Positions 17,443 through 27,506 are shown, counted from the stretch's first letter. The stretch is DNA of 64,000 nucleotides from Phycisphaerae bacterium (GCA_035275405.1 DATEMU010000015.1:372001-436000); one strand, 5' to 3'. Made by a program: numbers and translations. Notes: generated by a model not told the origin, from the letters alone.

Positions 17443-17471
17443 TTTATTTTGGGGTCGCTACCCGATATAAT
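17443..17471 (+). promoter_or_regulatory. Possible promoter of the subtilase gene
   Basis: A perfect TATAAT at 17466-17471 stands 17 bases after a weak TTTATT (17443-17448) and 84 bp before the GTG start. Confidence 0.35.
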
Positions 17472-17555
17472 TAGTCGCTCGGATCAGGAGTCTTGAGTCC
17501 GAGTTGGGGGTTCCCCAGCCGCGTCAAACTCCATCTGGTTCAGGAGTGGGAATAC

Positions 17556-20096
17556 GTGTCGAAATCCATATCTCCCATAGTAACAGGGCTCATTGGACTA
17601 TTCTTGTCGGCGACCATGACGTGGGGGGCGGGACCGGCCGCCGAGCCGCTCGATCCCACGGCGTTGCACCTGCGAACCGGCAAGGTTCGGTTGGAAGCTC
17701 CCACCTCGCTGCACGTTAAGGCGACGGCGGCACCGCTCGCCACGGCAGGTTATTACGTCGTTCAACTCGACGGTGCACTGACACCGCAGCGGGTGGCCCG
17801 ATTGGGCGACGCCGGCGTCACCCTGGGCACGTACCTCCCTGCAAACTCTTACATCGTCCGTCTGCCGGCGGGATTCGATGTCAAGGCGAAAATCGGCAGC
17901 ATCGATTTTGTCCGATGGATCGGCCCGTTCGACAAGTCGTGGAAACTCGAACCGACGATTGGTCAGTTTCCGGTGACGACGCCCGAACGACTCGCCTTGA
18001 AAAACCAGGAAATCGTCAAACTCACCGTGGTTTTGTTCGACGGTGAGGATGTTCAGGCCGCGGCCAACGCTATCGCGACGCTGCCCGGCGCGGTCATCGC
18101 CGACGCCACGACTTCCGGTGACGCCGGGGCGATCGAACTGACGATTCCGCAAGAAGTCGTTCCTCAACTCGGCGACATGCCGGCGGTTCAGTGGGTGGAG
18201 GAGGCGGGCGAGCCGGCGCTTCGCAACGACACGAACAAATGGATCTTGCAGAGCAATGTGAGCGCCCAGACGCCCGTCTGGGACCGCGGATTGCACGGTG
18301 AGAATCAGGTAGCCGGTCACATCGACGGCGGCAGCACCACCGGATTAAACTTTGATCACTGCGCGTTCCGCGATCCCGCAGTGGCCACCCCCGGACCCAC
18401 GCATCGAAAGGTCGTCGCCTATTTCGGGACGACCGGCGACGACACGCACGCGACTCACACCGGGGGCACTTTTTACGGCGACCCGGTTCCTGCCGGTGGG
18501 GCGGCCACTTATCGCGGAATCGCTTACGCGGCCAAAGTCGCCTTTACCAATTATGGCAGTGCGGGAAGCGTCTATAACAAATTCCTCCAAAACCACAATG
18601 CCGGGGCTCGCGTCCACAGCAATAGTTGGGGGACCGACGGGACGACCGCGTACACATCGGTGTGCCGCGACGTGGACAAGTTTAGCTTCGACATTGAAGA
18701 TGACTTAGTTCTTTTCGCCGTGACCAACCAAGGAGGCGTGGTTTATACCCCGGAGAATGCCAAGAACTGTCTGGCCGTGAACCGCGGTTCTGACACTCCC
18801 AGCCAAGGGAGCGCCTGTGGTTCGATTTCAGCCGGTCCCACCGCCGACGGCCGCCGAAAGCCGGAGATTATGGCTCCGGGATGCAGTACGGTTTCTTCCT
18901 CCACGACCGGGGCAACATGTACCTTCAGCGGAAGCGGTTGGACGGGTACGTCGATGGCCTGCCCCGCCGTCGCAGGCTGCGGCCTCCTCGTTCGTCAATA
19001 CTATACGGAGGGGTTTTATCCGACAGGCGCGGCGGTGCCCGAGGACGCATTTACGCCCTCCGGCGCGCTCATCAAGGCCACGCTTCTCAATTCCTCGACG
19101 GACATGACGGGAATCGCCGGGTTTCCCTCGAATAGCGAGGGCTGGGGTCGCGTCCTGCTGGACAATACGTTGTTCTTCACCGGTGATGCGAGAAAGTTGG
19201 TTGTTTTGGACGACATTCGAAACGCCAACGGCCTCACCACGGGTCAATCCTCTGAGGCCTACAACGTCAACGTCGTCAGTAACTCTCAGGCCCTGAAAAT
19301 TACGCTGGTCTGGACCGAAAAAGAGGCGGCGTTAAACGCCAACCCCGCCTATATCAACAATCTCAACCTGGAAGTTACCGCCCCCGGTGCCGTGCTGTAT
19401 CGCGGCAACGTCTTTTCCGGCGGGCAGTCTACCTCCGGTGGTGTGGCCGACGCCGTTAACAACGTCGAGCAGGTGTTGCTCAATACGCCCGCCGTCGGCT
19501 CGTACACCGTCCAGGTGAATGCCCCCACCGTCAACACTGTCGGCCCGCAGGGGTTTGCTCTGGTCGTGAGCGGCGATGTTTCTACTAGCCTGCCCACGCC
19601 GACGGTCATATCGATCCTGCCGAACAGCGGGGCCGCCGAAACTGTCGTCGCGATTTCGGAGCTTCTGGGAACGAACTTCCAGTTGAGCGGGACGACGACC
19701 GTCAAGCTCAGGAAGATCGGCCAGCCGGATATCGTCGCCACCGGCGTAGTCGTCGTGAACAGCACCAAGATCAACTGCTCGTTTGACCTGACCGGCGTCG
19801 CTGAGATCGGCGCCTGGGACGTCGAGGTGACGAACCCCGACCTGCAAGTCGCGACCCTGGCCGATGGCTTCACAGTCACCGTCTCCTGCCTGAAGGCCGA
19901 CGTGAACCACGACGGCCTGCTGGATGCCCGGGATATCAACCGCTTCACGGAAATTCTGGTCGAAGGCGAGGAAGTCGCCTTGGCGATCGCCATCGAAAAG
20001 TGCGCCGGCGACGTCGAGGGGACACCGGACAACCAGATTGATGAGGACGACATTCCGAACTTCGTGGATTGCCTCTTGTTGGAGGGCTGCCCCTAA
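17556..20096 (+). CDS. Secreted subtilisin-like protease (S8) with TIG and dockerin domains
   Basis: An 846-residue exported protease. The GTG at 17556 is preferred because AGGAG precedes it and it gives a clean signal peptide (residues 1-25). A propeptide region (about 60-230) precedes the S8 domain: catalytic Asp257 in HIDGGS, His298 in HATHTGG and Ser466 in GTSMACP. A beta-sandwich (about 540-680) follows, then an IPT/TIG domain (about 685-775), then a dockerin pair (ADVNHDGLLDARDINRFTEIL and DNQIDEDDIPNFVDCLL). It should act outside the cell in protein degradation. A cohesin partner is not in the window. Confidence 0.9.
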   Translation: MSKSISPIVTGLIGLFLSATMTWGAGPAAEPLDPTALHLRTGKVRLEAPTSLHVKATAAPLATAGYYVVQLDGALTPQRVARLGDAGVTLGTYLPANSYIVRLPAGFDVKAKIGSIDFVRWIGPFDKSWKLEPTIGQFPVTTPERLALKNQEIVKLTVVLFDGEDVQAAANAIATLPGAVIADATTSGDAGAIELTIPQEVVPQLGDMPAVQWVEEAGEPALRNDTNKWILQSNVSAQTPVWDRGLHGENQVAGHIDGGSTTGLNFDHCAFRDPAVATPGPTHRKVVAYFGTTGDDTHATHTGGTFYGDPVPAGGAATYRGIAYAAKVAFTNYGSAGSVYNKFLQNHNAGARVHSNSWGTDGTTAYTSVCRDVDKFSFDIEDDLVLFAVTNQGGVVYTPENAKNCLAVNRGSDTPSQGSACGSISAGPTADGRRKPEIMAPGCSTVSSSTTGATCTFSGSGWTGTSMACPAVAGCGLLVRQYYTEGFYPTGAAVPEDAFTPSGALIKATLLNSSTDMTGIAGFPSNSEGWGRVLLDNTLFFTGDARKLVVLDDIRNANGLTTGQSSEAYNVNVVSNSQALKITLVWTEKEAALNANPAYINNLNLEVTAPGAVLYRGNVFSGGQSTSGGVADAVNNVEQVLLNTPAVGSYTVQVNAPTVNTVGPQGFALVVSGDVSTSLPTPTVISILPNSGAAETVVAISELLGTNFQLSGTTTVKLRKIGQPDIVATGVVVVNSTKINCSFDLTGVAEIGAWDVEVTNPDLQVATLADGFTVTVSCLKADVNHDGLLDARDINRFTEILVEGEEVALAIAIEKCAGDVEGTPDNQIDEDDIPNFVDCLLLEGCP

Positions 20097-20184
20097 CGCA
20101 ACGGGACGGCAAGCGTCGCGTCATTGAGCCAGTCCGCTTGACGCCGGAGGGTGTCGGCGACGATAAGATCGTCCCGGTGTATCC

Positions 20185-20784
20185 GTGGCGCGACTGAGCC
20201 CCGAGCTTCTCATCTCCGGCTATGTTCAAGGCGCCTTTCCGATGGGCGTGGCCGGGCAGATTCGGTGGTTTTCGCCGGACCCGCGGGCGATCATTCCGCT
20301 CGAATCCTTTCACGCCTCCAAGACGTTGCTGGCCACCGTGCGGCGCGGGGTCTATGAGATTCGCGTCGACTCCGCTTTCGCGGAAGTGATGCGGCGGTGC
20401 GCGGAACGCGACGAAGGCTCGTGGATCACACCGTCCATTCATCGCTCCTACGGCGAACTTCACGAGGCGGGCCTGGCGCACAGTGTCGAAGCCTGGCGCG
20501 GCGGCGATCTGGCCGGCGGTCTCTACGGGGTCGCCCTGGGCGGCGCCTTCTTCGGCGAGAGCATGTTTCATCGGCATCGCGACGCCAGCAAGGTTGCACT
20601 CGTCGCCCTGGTGCAGCGCTTGCGCGAGCGCGGCTATACGCTGTTGGATGTGCAATGGTCGACGGACCACCTCCGGCGGTTCGGTTGCGTGGAGTTGCCG
20701 AGAGAGGAATACTTGCGCAGACTGGCCGCTGCACTTCAACAGAATTGTACTTTTGCGCCGCATAGCAGCAGCGAACGCGCATAG
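20185..20784 (+). CDS. aat: Leucyl/phenylalanyl-tRNA-protein transferase
   Basis: A 199-residue enzyme that adds Leu or Phe from aminoacyl-tRNA to N-terminal Arg or Lys of proteins, creating N-degrons for ClpS/ClpAP. Characteristic blocks: LISGYVQGAFPMG, IRWFSPDPRAIIPLE, WITPSIHRSYGELHEAGLAHSVEAW, LAGGLYGVALGGAFFGESMF and LLDVQWSTDHLRRFG. Length is that of a short bacterial Aat. GTG start with a poor ribosome-binding site. It converges with the HU gene, with a shared hairpin between. Confidence 0.93.
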   Translation: MARLSPELLISGYVQGAFPMGVAGQIRWFSPDPRAIIPLESFHASKTLLATVRRGVYEIRVDSAFAEVMRRCAERDEGSWITPSIHRSYGELHEAGLAHSVEAWRGGDLAGGLYGVALGGAFFGESMFHRHRDASKVALVALVQRLRERGYTLLDVQWSTDHLRRFGCVELPREEYLRRLAAALQQNCTFAPHSSSERA

Positions 20785-20819
20785 AAAAACGCCCCGTCGA
20801 CACCCTGTGTCGTCGGGGC
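20784..20819 (-). terminator. Intrinsic terminator between aat and HU genes
   Basis: GCCCCG-T-CGACA-CCCTG-TGTCG-T-CGGGGC forms a strong hairpin. On the minus strand it is followed by GTTTTTC, terminating the HU gene; on the plus strand it may also act for aat. Confidence 0.75.
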
Positions 20820-20885
20820 GCTTCTGTTTCGATACGTCAATTGCGCGTCGTTACCGTTGGCGCGAAATTGTGGGTCGCGGCGCTT

Positions 20886-21182
20886 TTACTTTCGGCCGGT
20901 GAGGATCGCATCCTTCGCGGCCTTGGCGACGCGGAACTTGACCACGCGCTTCGCCGGGATCTTGATCGCTTCGCCCGTCGCCGGGTTGCGGCCCATTCGC
21001 GCCTTGCGATTCACCAGGACCAGCTTGCCGATGCCGGGAATCGTGAAGCTGTTCTTCGCCTGCTTGTAGGCGGTCTCGACCAGCGCTTCCATGAACGCGA
21101 TCACTTGCTTTCGCGTCATTTCGTTGGTCTCGGCCAGGTGGCTGATGAGTGCGGATTTGCTCATGGATTTTGAGTTTGCCAT
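20886..21182 (-). CDS. HU-family DNA-binding protein
   Basis: A 98-residue nucleoid protein. SKSALISHLAETNEMTRKQVIAFMEAL is the dimerisation helix pair, and GKLVLVNRKARMGRNPATGE is the HU/IHF DNA-binding arm with the conserved RxGRNPxTG. The C-terminus KRVVKFRVAKAAKDAI is also typical. ATG at 21182 is set by GAGGAG 7 bases upstream. A possible promoter lies at 21246-21273 and a terminator at 20784-20819. Confidence 0.93.
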   Translation of the reverse strand: MANSKSMSKSALISHLAETNEMTRKQVIAFMEALVETAYKQAKNSFTIPGIGKLVLVNRKARMGRNPATGEAIKIPAKRVVKFRVAKAAKDAILTGRK

Positions 21183-21245
21183 CGTGTCTCCTCGGTGCAA
21201 AAAAGCCTATGTTCGAGCCTCTTCCATAAGGCCCATTTGCAGGGC

Positions 21246-21273
21246 AATTTAACCAACTCGCCGGCGAATGCAA
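21246..21273 (-). promoter_or_regulatory. Possible promoter of the HU gene
   Basis: On the minus strand TTGCAT (21273-21268) and TAAATT (21251-21246) are separated by 16 bases, about 64 bp ahead of the ATG. Confidence 0.35.
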
Positions 21274-21740
21274 GCGAATAAGCCCATTTTGCAAGGGTTT
21301 TTTGCATCGCCCCGAACCTGTCACGCCTGCCGTACAAGAATCCGCCGACGGCGAGCGGACCCCGCTGAATGTATGAACGAATTCGAATCGGGTGGCCAGA
21401 GCCTCCGAGGGGGGGGCAATCGTGCGGCTGTTCCCCGAATCCAGGCAGCTTTTTGACATGGACCAAGACGTAGACCACTCGATCGATCAGGGGCGGGACA
21501 CAGCCAATCTACCCGGGGGAATACCCCGCAGGATAAGCTGAAAATGGGGATTTGAAGGCATTACCCGGTCAATGATCCGCTCTTCCCAATGGAAGCTGAC
21601 CATCGGGTCCCCCGGTGGACAAGGATCGCCCGCGAGCGATTGGCGCCAAGAGGCTGGCGCCGATTACGGCTCGTTCCGCGTCGGTTGCCAAAGGGCGCGG
21701 GGACCGCATGCCGGGCGAGTCCGCCGGGAGCCCATCCGAC
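21274..21740. other. Intergenic region without recognisable gene
   Basis: About 470 bp between the HU promoter area and the end of the next minus-strand gene. I see no ORF with a ribosome-binding site or family signature. It contains only short repeats (GGCGCC at two places near 21640-21660). Confidence 0.4.
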
Positions 21741-22496
21741 TTAGGGCCGTGAGGCGATGGCATGAGCGAGAGGGCTTACGACGAGGGGGACAATCTTGGA
21801 AGCCGCCCATTCTTCGGCGCGTTCGGAAAGCTCGCGATGGGCATCCAAGAGAGCATCGGCGCGGTCGAATCCCCAGTATCGCCGGAGTGTCAGAAACACC
21901 GACAGCGGCTGGGCCTCGAATTGCTGGGTCCGAACTTCGTATGTGGACGTCCGGCTCTTTACCTCGAGGTAGAGTTGTGTGTCGCAACTTTCTGTCAGGG
22001 ATACCCCAAGAAACGGCTGAGAGTCGATGGCGTGGAGAACGCCTTCCTGATTGAGCAGGCCTGAAAGGGGGCCGTCGGCGAAGAGCGTGTCGGCCACCAG
22101 TTGATCGTGGTTGCCGCGATACTCCAGATCAAACCCGAAGACGACCTCCAGGTGGTCGTAATCGAGTTCGCCGAGGGTCAGGTGGTAAGGAGCCATTTTC
22201 AGCACCACCTGCCCGAAGCGCATCGCCTCTTCGAGGGAAGGGGGGTTGTAATGTCCGAGGCGCAGGGCGGAGCTTTCCAGCCGCAGCCAGCGCCGCGAGC
22301 CGTCCTCCGTCTCGTCTTCTTCCAGAAGGATGCTGCCGTCATCGCGACGGCGCAGCTTTCGCAGCGTCGGGAATTCCCGCTTCACGCTGTCGAAGAAATG
22401 AAGGACCGTCTCCCGCTCCAGGCCCAGATCGAGCTTGAGAAATAACCGGGTGGCCGTGTGAAAGTCGTCGCAGTGCGCGTCAAACTCCATGCTCAT
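21741..22496 (-). CDS. Conserved-looking protein of unknown function
   Basis: A 252-residue, probably cytosolic protein (no signal peptide or membrane segment), rich in acidic residues. The middle part has beta-strand patterns (DGSILLEEDETEDGSRRWLRL, HLEVVFGFDLEYRGNHDQ), and the C-terminal part ends with a helix and a basic-hydrophobic tail. The ATG at 22496 has GGAGGA 7 bases before it. It is divergent from the ctpA-like gene. I do not recognise the family; the TIGR04255 type of domain came to mind but the match is too weak to assert. Confidence 0.65.
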   Translation of the reverse strand: MSMEFDAHCDDFHTATRLFLKLDLGLERETVLHFFDSVKREFPTLRKLRRRDDGSILLEEDETEDGSRRWLRLESSALRLGHYNPPSLEEAMRFGQVVLKMAPYHLTLGELDYDHLEVVFGFDLEYRGNHDQLVADTLFADGPLSGLLNQEGVLHAIDSQPFLGVSLTESCDTQLYLEVKSRTSTYEVRTQQFEAQPLSVFLTLRRYWGFDRADALLDAHRELSERAEEWAASKIVPLVVSPLAHAIASRP

Positions 22497-22738
22497 CGCT
22501 TGTCCTCCCCGCGCCGCATCCGGGATCGTCCCTTCCCTGATTATGCGCGGGCCGTTCGCGGCGATCAAATATCTTCAGGCCGGCCCATTTCAGCGTCAAC
22601 TTTTTTTGCCCCGTCGGACGCTCTTTCTTATCCGGAGCTGCCGCCTCGATTTGCCCCCTCGGCTTGACGCCACGCATCGACCGAGTGAAAATGTCCGACT
22701 CAGCAATTCCTTTTTTCACTCCGCCCCGAGGAGGCGAC

Positions 22739-24142
22739 ATGCCCAAACGCAATCTCGCATGGATTCTCGTCATTGCGATGATCACCCTCCTGATGTGGCA
22801 ATTGCCGCAGACGATCGCCGGTCGCGACGCCGTGTACAAGGCCTTCGGTCCGCTTGCCGACGTTCGGGCCCAGATCCGCAAGCGTTACGTGGATGAGGTC
22901 GATGACGCCGAGATGACGGGCGCGGCCGTTCGCGCCGGAATCCACGCCATGGTGGAGGGGTTGAACGATCCCTACGCGGTTTATTTCAATCAGGCGGAAT
23001 ACGAGCGGTTCAAGAGACGGGCCGATGGCCTCTTCGGCGGGATCGGGGTGGATGTCTGGGCCGCACCGGAAGGCCTGGAGATCATCAACCGCGCGCCCAA
23101 GTCGCCGGCCTCGGAAGCGGACCTGCGGCCGGGAGACGTCATTACCCACATTGACGGCATCGCTGCAAAAAGGCTCTCCATCGTCGATGCGGTCAACAAC
23201 CATCTGAACGGCCCGCCGGGCTCCGACATCACGCTCATTGTGATTCGACCGGGCGAATCGACCCCGCAGGCGTCGAGGGAGATCACGTTGCAGCGGGCCA
23301 CCATCGACCTTGATCCCGTACGCGGTTGGTCGCGAGACCGCACCGGCGACTGGCGGTTCATGTTGGATACGGAGAACCATATTGGATACCTCCGCTTGAC
23401 GAAATTCACCCATGACGTGGCCCAGCAAATGGACGCGCGCATGGAGCGGCTCCTGCGCGGAAACCTCCGCGGGCTCATCCTGGACCTCCGCGAAAACACC
23501 GGCGGGCTTCTGGACAGCGCCCGCGACGTGGCCGATCGATTCCTGGAAAGCGGGCTGATCGTCCGCGTGGCCGGCCGCAAGGTGGACGAGAAATCCTGGT
23601 TCGCGATGCGCGACGGCACCTACCCGCCGTTTCCCATGGCGGTGTTGATCAACGGCTCGTCGGCCAGCGCCGCCGAAATCGTCGCCGGGGCCCTGCGCGA
23701 TCATCAGCGCGCGGCCGTCGTGGGCGAGCGCTCGTACGGGAAGGGGAGCGTGCAGGAAGTCGTGGAACTGGACCAGAAAAACGGCGCGATCAAGCTCACG
23801 ACGGCCTATTATTATCTGCCGAGCGGCCAGTGCATCCATCGAACGGCGAACAGCACGGCGACGGATCGGTGGGGCGTCGAACCGACGCTGCCGATCTCGC
23901 TCACCCCGCAGGAACGAGAGAAATGGCTCTCCAAATGGCGCCGCATCGGACGCGAGCCGGTTCCCGAATCGGCTCCGGCGGGAACCGATGATACGCTGGA
24001 GGACTTGGATCACCAGGCCGCGGCGAACTTTGTGGAAGGCGATCTTCAATTGCAGGGGGCGATGAAGTACTTACAGGATCACATGACTCCGAAACGGCCC
24101 GCGAATTCCGCTGCGCCGGCGAATTCGGCATCGGCAAGCTGA
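22739..24142 (+). CDS. C-terminal processing protease (S41, CtpA-like)
   Basis: A 467-residue protease anchored by an N-terminal membrane segment (about 6-24). A linker with RYVDEVDD precedes a PDZ domain (about 95-190; GGIGVDVWAAPEGLEIINR, PASEADLRPGDVITHIDG). The S41 catalytic core follows, with Ser310 in NGSSASAAEIVAGAL and Lys335 in SYGKGSVQE, the expected Ser-Lys dyad 25 residues apart. It cleaves C-termini of envelope proteins. ATG at 22739 has GGAGG 6 bases upstream. It is followed 21 bp later by tsaD, probably cotranscribed. Confidence 0.9.
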   Translation: MPKRNLAWILVIAMITLLMWQLPQTIAGRDAVYKAFGPLADVRAQIRKRYVDEVDDAEMTGAAVRAGIHAMVEGLNDPYAVYFNQAEYERFKRRADGLFGGIGVDVWAAPEGLEIINRAPKSPASEADLRPGDVITHIDGIAAKRLSIVDAVNNHLNGPPGSDITLIVIRPGESTPQASREITLQRATIDLDPVRGWSRDRTGDWRFMLDTENHIGYLRLTKFTHDVAQQMDARMERLLRGNLRGLILDLRENTGGLLDSARDVADRFLESGLIVRVAGRKVDEKSWFAMRDGTYPPFPMAVLINGSSASAAEIVAGALRDHQRAAVVGERSYGKGSVQEVVELDQKNGAIKLTTAYYYLPSGQCIHRTANSTATDRWGVEPTLPISLTPQEREKWLSKWRRIGREPVPESAPAGTDDTLEDLDHQAAANFVEGDLQLQGAMKYLQDHMTPKRPANSAAPANSASAS

Positions 24143-24163
24143 CCGCGAGATGCTCAACCACCC

Positions 24164-25189
24164 ATGACATGTCTACTGGGAATCGAAACGTCCTGCGATG
24201 AGACGTCCGTCGCGGTCGTGGAGGACGGCCGTAACGTCCGTTGCAACCTGATCGCCACGCAGTTTGATCTGCACGCGAAATACGGCGGCGTCGTTCCGGA
24301 GATCGCCTCGCGGGCCCACCTGCAAACGCTGGACCTGATGGTGGAGGAGGCCTTGCGCCAGGCATCGTGCAGTCCCGGCGATATGGATGCGATTGCCGTG
24401 ACCTATGCGCCGGGCCTGATCGGTTCCCTGCTCGTCGGAGTGACCGCCGCAAAGACGCTGGCCTGGTGCTGGAATAAGCCCCTGGTCGGCGTTAACCACA
24501 TTCACGCGCACGCCACGAGTGCGGCCATCGACCTTGATCACGATCCCTGGCCCGCGGTCGCCCTCGTCGTCTCGGGCGGACATACGTCGCTCTATCGGGT
24601 CCGTGATTACGACGACATCACGCTCCTCGGCGCGACCATTGACGACGCGGCCGGCGAGGCCTTTGACAAGGTCGCCATGATTCTGAACCTCGGCTTTCCC
24701 GGCGGCCCCATCGTCGATCGACGCGCCAGGGCGGGCGATCCCGAGGCGGTCAAGCTGCCGCGCACCCTCCTGAAACCCGGTTCGCTCGATTTCTCATTCA
24801 GCGGCCTGAAGACGGCGGTCCTTTATCACGTGCATGGGCCGGGTCAAACGAGCGGCGGGTTGGAGCGATTGGGCGAGCAGCAGGTGAACGACCTCTGCGC
24901 ATCATTCTCCGCGGCCGTCGTAGATGTCCTGATGGAAAAGACGCTGATGGCCGTACAGCAGACCGGCGTTCGAACGGTTGTCGTCGGTGGGGGAGTGGCG
25001 GCGAACTCCATGCTCCGCGAACGGCTGGGCGATCGCTGCGCCGCCGAGGGGTTATCGCTTCATCTCACGCCGATGAAATACTGCACCGACAACGCCGCGA
25101 TGATTGCGGCGCTCGGTCACCATCGTCTCCAGCGTGGACTGACCGATGATCTCTTGCTCTCTGCACGCGCCAATGTCGGAACTGCGTGA
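24164..25189 (+). CDS. tsaD: tRNA N6-adenosine threonylcarbamoyltransferase TsaD
   Basis: A 341-residue enzyme of t6A37 biosynthesis, transferring threonylcarbamoyl to A37 of ANN-decoding tRNAs with TsaB and TsaE. Motifs: LGIETSCDETSVAVV at the N-terminus, the metal-binding NHIHAHATSA, LVVSGGHTSLY, GATIDDAAGEAFDKVA, and VVVGGGVAANSMLRERL with YCTDNAAMIAALG near the end. Full length for the family. Confidence 0.96.
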   Translation: MTCLLGIETSCDETSVAVVEDGRNVRCNLIATQFDLHAKYGGVVPEIASRAHLQTLDLMVEEALRQASCSPGDMDAIAVTYAPGLIGSLLVGVTAAKTLAWCWNKPLVGVNHIHAHATSAAIDLDHDPWPAVALVVSGGHTSLYRVRDYDDITLLGATIDDAAGEAFDKVAMILNLGFPGGPIVDRRARAGDPEAVKLPRTLLKPGSLDFSFSGLKTAVLYHVHGPGQTSGGLERLGEQQVNDLCASFSAAVVDVLMEKTLMAVQQTGVRTVVVGGGVAANSMLRERLGDRCAAEGLSLHLTPMKYCTDNAAMIAALGHHRLQRGLTDDLLLSARANVGTA

Positions 25190-25193
25190 GTCG

Positions 25194-26234
25194 TCATTTA
25201 TTCGTGGACATAGTTTCCGACGAGCGAACAGCCTCTATCAGTGCGGAGCGCATCGGCTGGGCGCCGCCCCCGTGGCCGGCCGCCTCCACGAAAACCAGTC
25301 GAGATCCCGGAATGGCCTTGTGTAGCTCGTACGCAATTCGCGGCGCGCAGATTACATCGTAACGCCCGTGGACGATGACCGTCGGGATGCCGGCCAACTT
25401 GCCCGCGTCGCGCAGGAGTTGGCTTTCCTCCAGAAAGCATTGATTCGCCATGTAGTGGTTTTCAATCAGCGAAAAACTGGCCGGGTCCCAACTTTCGAGT
25501 GATTCCTGGACTTCTTCGTCGCTGACCTCGAGGGCGCCCACTTTGGTTTCGTACTCGGCCCAGGCCCGAATGATCTTCTTACGAAGCGCCTCGTCCTTCC
25601 CCGTCATCATCTCCAAGAGCTGCCGGGGATAGTCGAGCCGTTTCGGATTCGGCAGAACCGCTTGAAGCCTTTCATACACCTCGGGAAAGTAAACTCCGAC
25701 CGGCCCATGATAGAAATGGTCGATTTCTCGCTTTGCCCCGGTAAAAATGCCCCGGATCACCAGCGATGACACATTCTTCGGATATTTTTCCGCATACGCC
25801 AGGGCCAGCGTGGAGCCCCACGACCCCCCGAAGAGATGAATCTTTTCCAGCCTGAGAAGCCTGCGCAGCTTCTCGATGTCTTCCACCAGGCTGGGGGTGT
25901 CGTTCTCTTTCAACTCGCAGTACGGCTTACTCTTGCCCGCTCCGCGCTGGTCATACGTGACAATGTGATACTTTTTGGGGTCGTGGAAACGCCGCAGTTC
26001 CGGATAGCTGCCGCCTCCCGGCCCGCCGTGCAGCATGAACACCGGCAAACCCGATGGGTTTCCCGATTCTTCGTAGTAGATCTCGTGAAGGTCGCTGACC
26101 TTCAGGTACCCGGTCAGGTAGGGTTCAATTTCCGGGTAGTAGTCGTTCAGCGGCTTGCCGTCTCCCGGCCCTGCGCTGATTGCGGTGCTCTCTGCGAGAA
26201 AAAAGACGATGGTGAACGCGACGATTCTGCGCAT
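25194..26234 (-). CDS. Proline iminopeptidase-like serine peptidase, exported
   Basis: A 346-residue alpha/beta-hydrolase of peptidase family S33. HGGPGGGSYPELRRFHDP is the oxyanion/HGGPG signature, VTYDQRGAGKS is typical, and GGSWGSTLALAYAEKYP carries the nucleophile Ser. The Asp (GRYDVICAP) and His (AAGHGG) follow. It releases N-terminal proline or other residues from peptides. Unlike classical cytosolic Pip it starts with a signal peptide (about 1-22, ending STAISAGP), so it should be periplasmic. It is convergent with tsaD. Confidence 0.88.
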   Translation of the reverse strand: MRRIVAFTIVFFLAESTAISAGPGDGKPLNDYYPEIEPYLTGYLKVSDLHEIYYEESGNPSGLPVFMLHGGPGGGSYPELRRFHDPKKYHIVTYDQRGAGKSKPYCELKENDTPSLVEDIEKLRRLLRLEKIHLFGGSWGSTLALAYAEKYPKNVSSLVIRGIFTGAKREIDHFYHGPVGVYFPEVYERLQAVLPNPKRLDYPRQLLEMMTGKDEALRKKIIRAWAEYETKVGALEVSDEEVQESLESWDPASFSLIENHYMANQCFLEESQLLRDAGKLAGIPTVIVHGRYDVICAPRIAYELHKAIPGSRLVFVEAAGHGGGAQPMRSALIEAVRSSETMSTNK

Positions 26235-26521
26235 AATTCCGGGCTCCAGGCTGTTTCCGCTTTGGCCACAACGCCGCTGTCGAGAGCCGTAGCGTAAAGA
26301 ATCTCCGCCCGGGCGAAAAGCGAGCTGCTCCGTGATGCAAAACCCCGATCTTTGGCCAATCAGTACCAGGCCTGTACGTACCTAACGAAATACCCTGACA
26401 TGCACATCCACCGACCCTTAAAATGCAGTGTCGATCGACTCAGACAATCGGCCGTCACTCTCACCTTGGCTGGGGTCGTCGCTACGTGTTCGAGAGAAGG
26501 CCCTTTTGTTGAGATGAAAAC

Positions 26522-27007
26522 ATGAGCACTCCGGAAATCGATATCCGTCCTGCCACCAGGAGCGACGTGCCGCTCATCTTCTCTTTCATCCGCGAGTTGG
26601 CAGAATACGAACGCCTTTCCCAGGATGTCGTCTCGTCGGAGGAGCGCGTCGCGCAAACGCTTTTCGGCCCCAAACCGGCGGCCGAGGCCCTAATCGCCAC
26701 CGTGGACCAACAACCCGCCGGCTTTGCCGTCTATTTCCAGAATTATTCGACGTTCGCGGGCCGGCCGGGGATTTACCTGGAAGACCTCTTCGTTCGTCCC
26801 GCTCTTCGTGGAAAAGGCATCGGCCGTCGCCTTTTGGCCCGGCTGGCTACCATCGCGCGGGACCGGGGATGCGCACGCTTGGAATGGGTGGTCTTGGATT
26901 GGAACGAGCCGGCGATTCGATTCTACGAGACCCTCGGCGCCAAGCCGCTGGACGGGTGGCGCGTGTTCAGCCTGTCCGGAAAAGCAATGGACGATTTGGC
27001 GGGTTAG
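26522..27007 (+). CDS. GNAT family N-acetyltransferase
   Basis: A 161-residue acetyltransferase close to the diamine (spermidine/spermine) acetyltransferase-like group: IDIRPATRSDVPLIFSFIRELAEYE at the N-terminus, YLEDLFVRPALRGKGIGRRLL with the acetyl-CoA-binding R/Q-x-x-G-x-G/A element, and ARLEWVVLDWNEPAIRFYETLGA at the end. The acceptor is not known. It stands alone upstream of two convergent tRNA genes. Confidence 0.88.
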   Translation: MSTPEIDIRPATRSDVPLIFSFIRELAEYERLSQDVVSSEERVAQTLFGPKPAAEALIATVDQQPAGFAVYFQNYSTFAGRPGIYLEDLFVRPALRGKGIGRRLLARLATIARDRGCARLEWVVLDWNEPAIRFYETLGAKPLDGWRVFSLSGKAMDDLAG

Positions 27008-27074
27008 TTCCAACGGCGGCCATCGCGTCGCGCGATCCGGTCAATTGGTGAGTCGACCTTTCGGGGATACGAAC

Positions 27075-27160
<86 letters not shown>

Positions 27161-27299
27161 TGGGGGGATCCTGAGGGCAGGATGAAGCGTAGCCGTTGAG
27201 TCTCCGTGCGTCAACGAATCGTTCGTAGGCACACGATTCGCCATCGACCCAATCGACGTCGGGCGGATTGCTGATAGGTGAGTCGTTGGACCAAGTTGA

Positions 27300-27382
27300 T
27301 GGGCGAGGCGGGACTCGAACCCGCACGTCCTTACGGACAAGGGATTTTAAATCCCCAGCGTCTGCCATTCCGCCACACGCCC
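27300..27382 (-). tRNA. tRNA-Leu (anticodon TAA)
   Basis: An 83-nt class II tRNA on the minus strand, 139 bp upstream of the other tRNA-Leu. Anticodon loop TTTAAAA reads TAA; the T-arm is GGTTCGAGTCC. The acceptor helix has one apparent T-T mismatch at position 6. No encoded CCA. Confidence 0.93.
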
Positions 27383-27506
27383 GACCGGACCGACCCCTTC
27401 CTGCAGTGGAAAACGCCGGCCCTGCCGGATTATACTTAATGTCTCGTCCGTTTCTAACCGGTAGGGAAAGAGGTCGCACCTCCGATAATCGGCCTGGGAG
27501 TCCCCG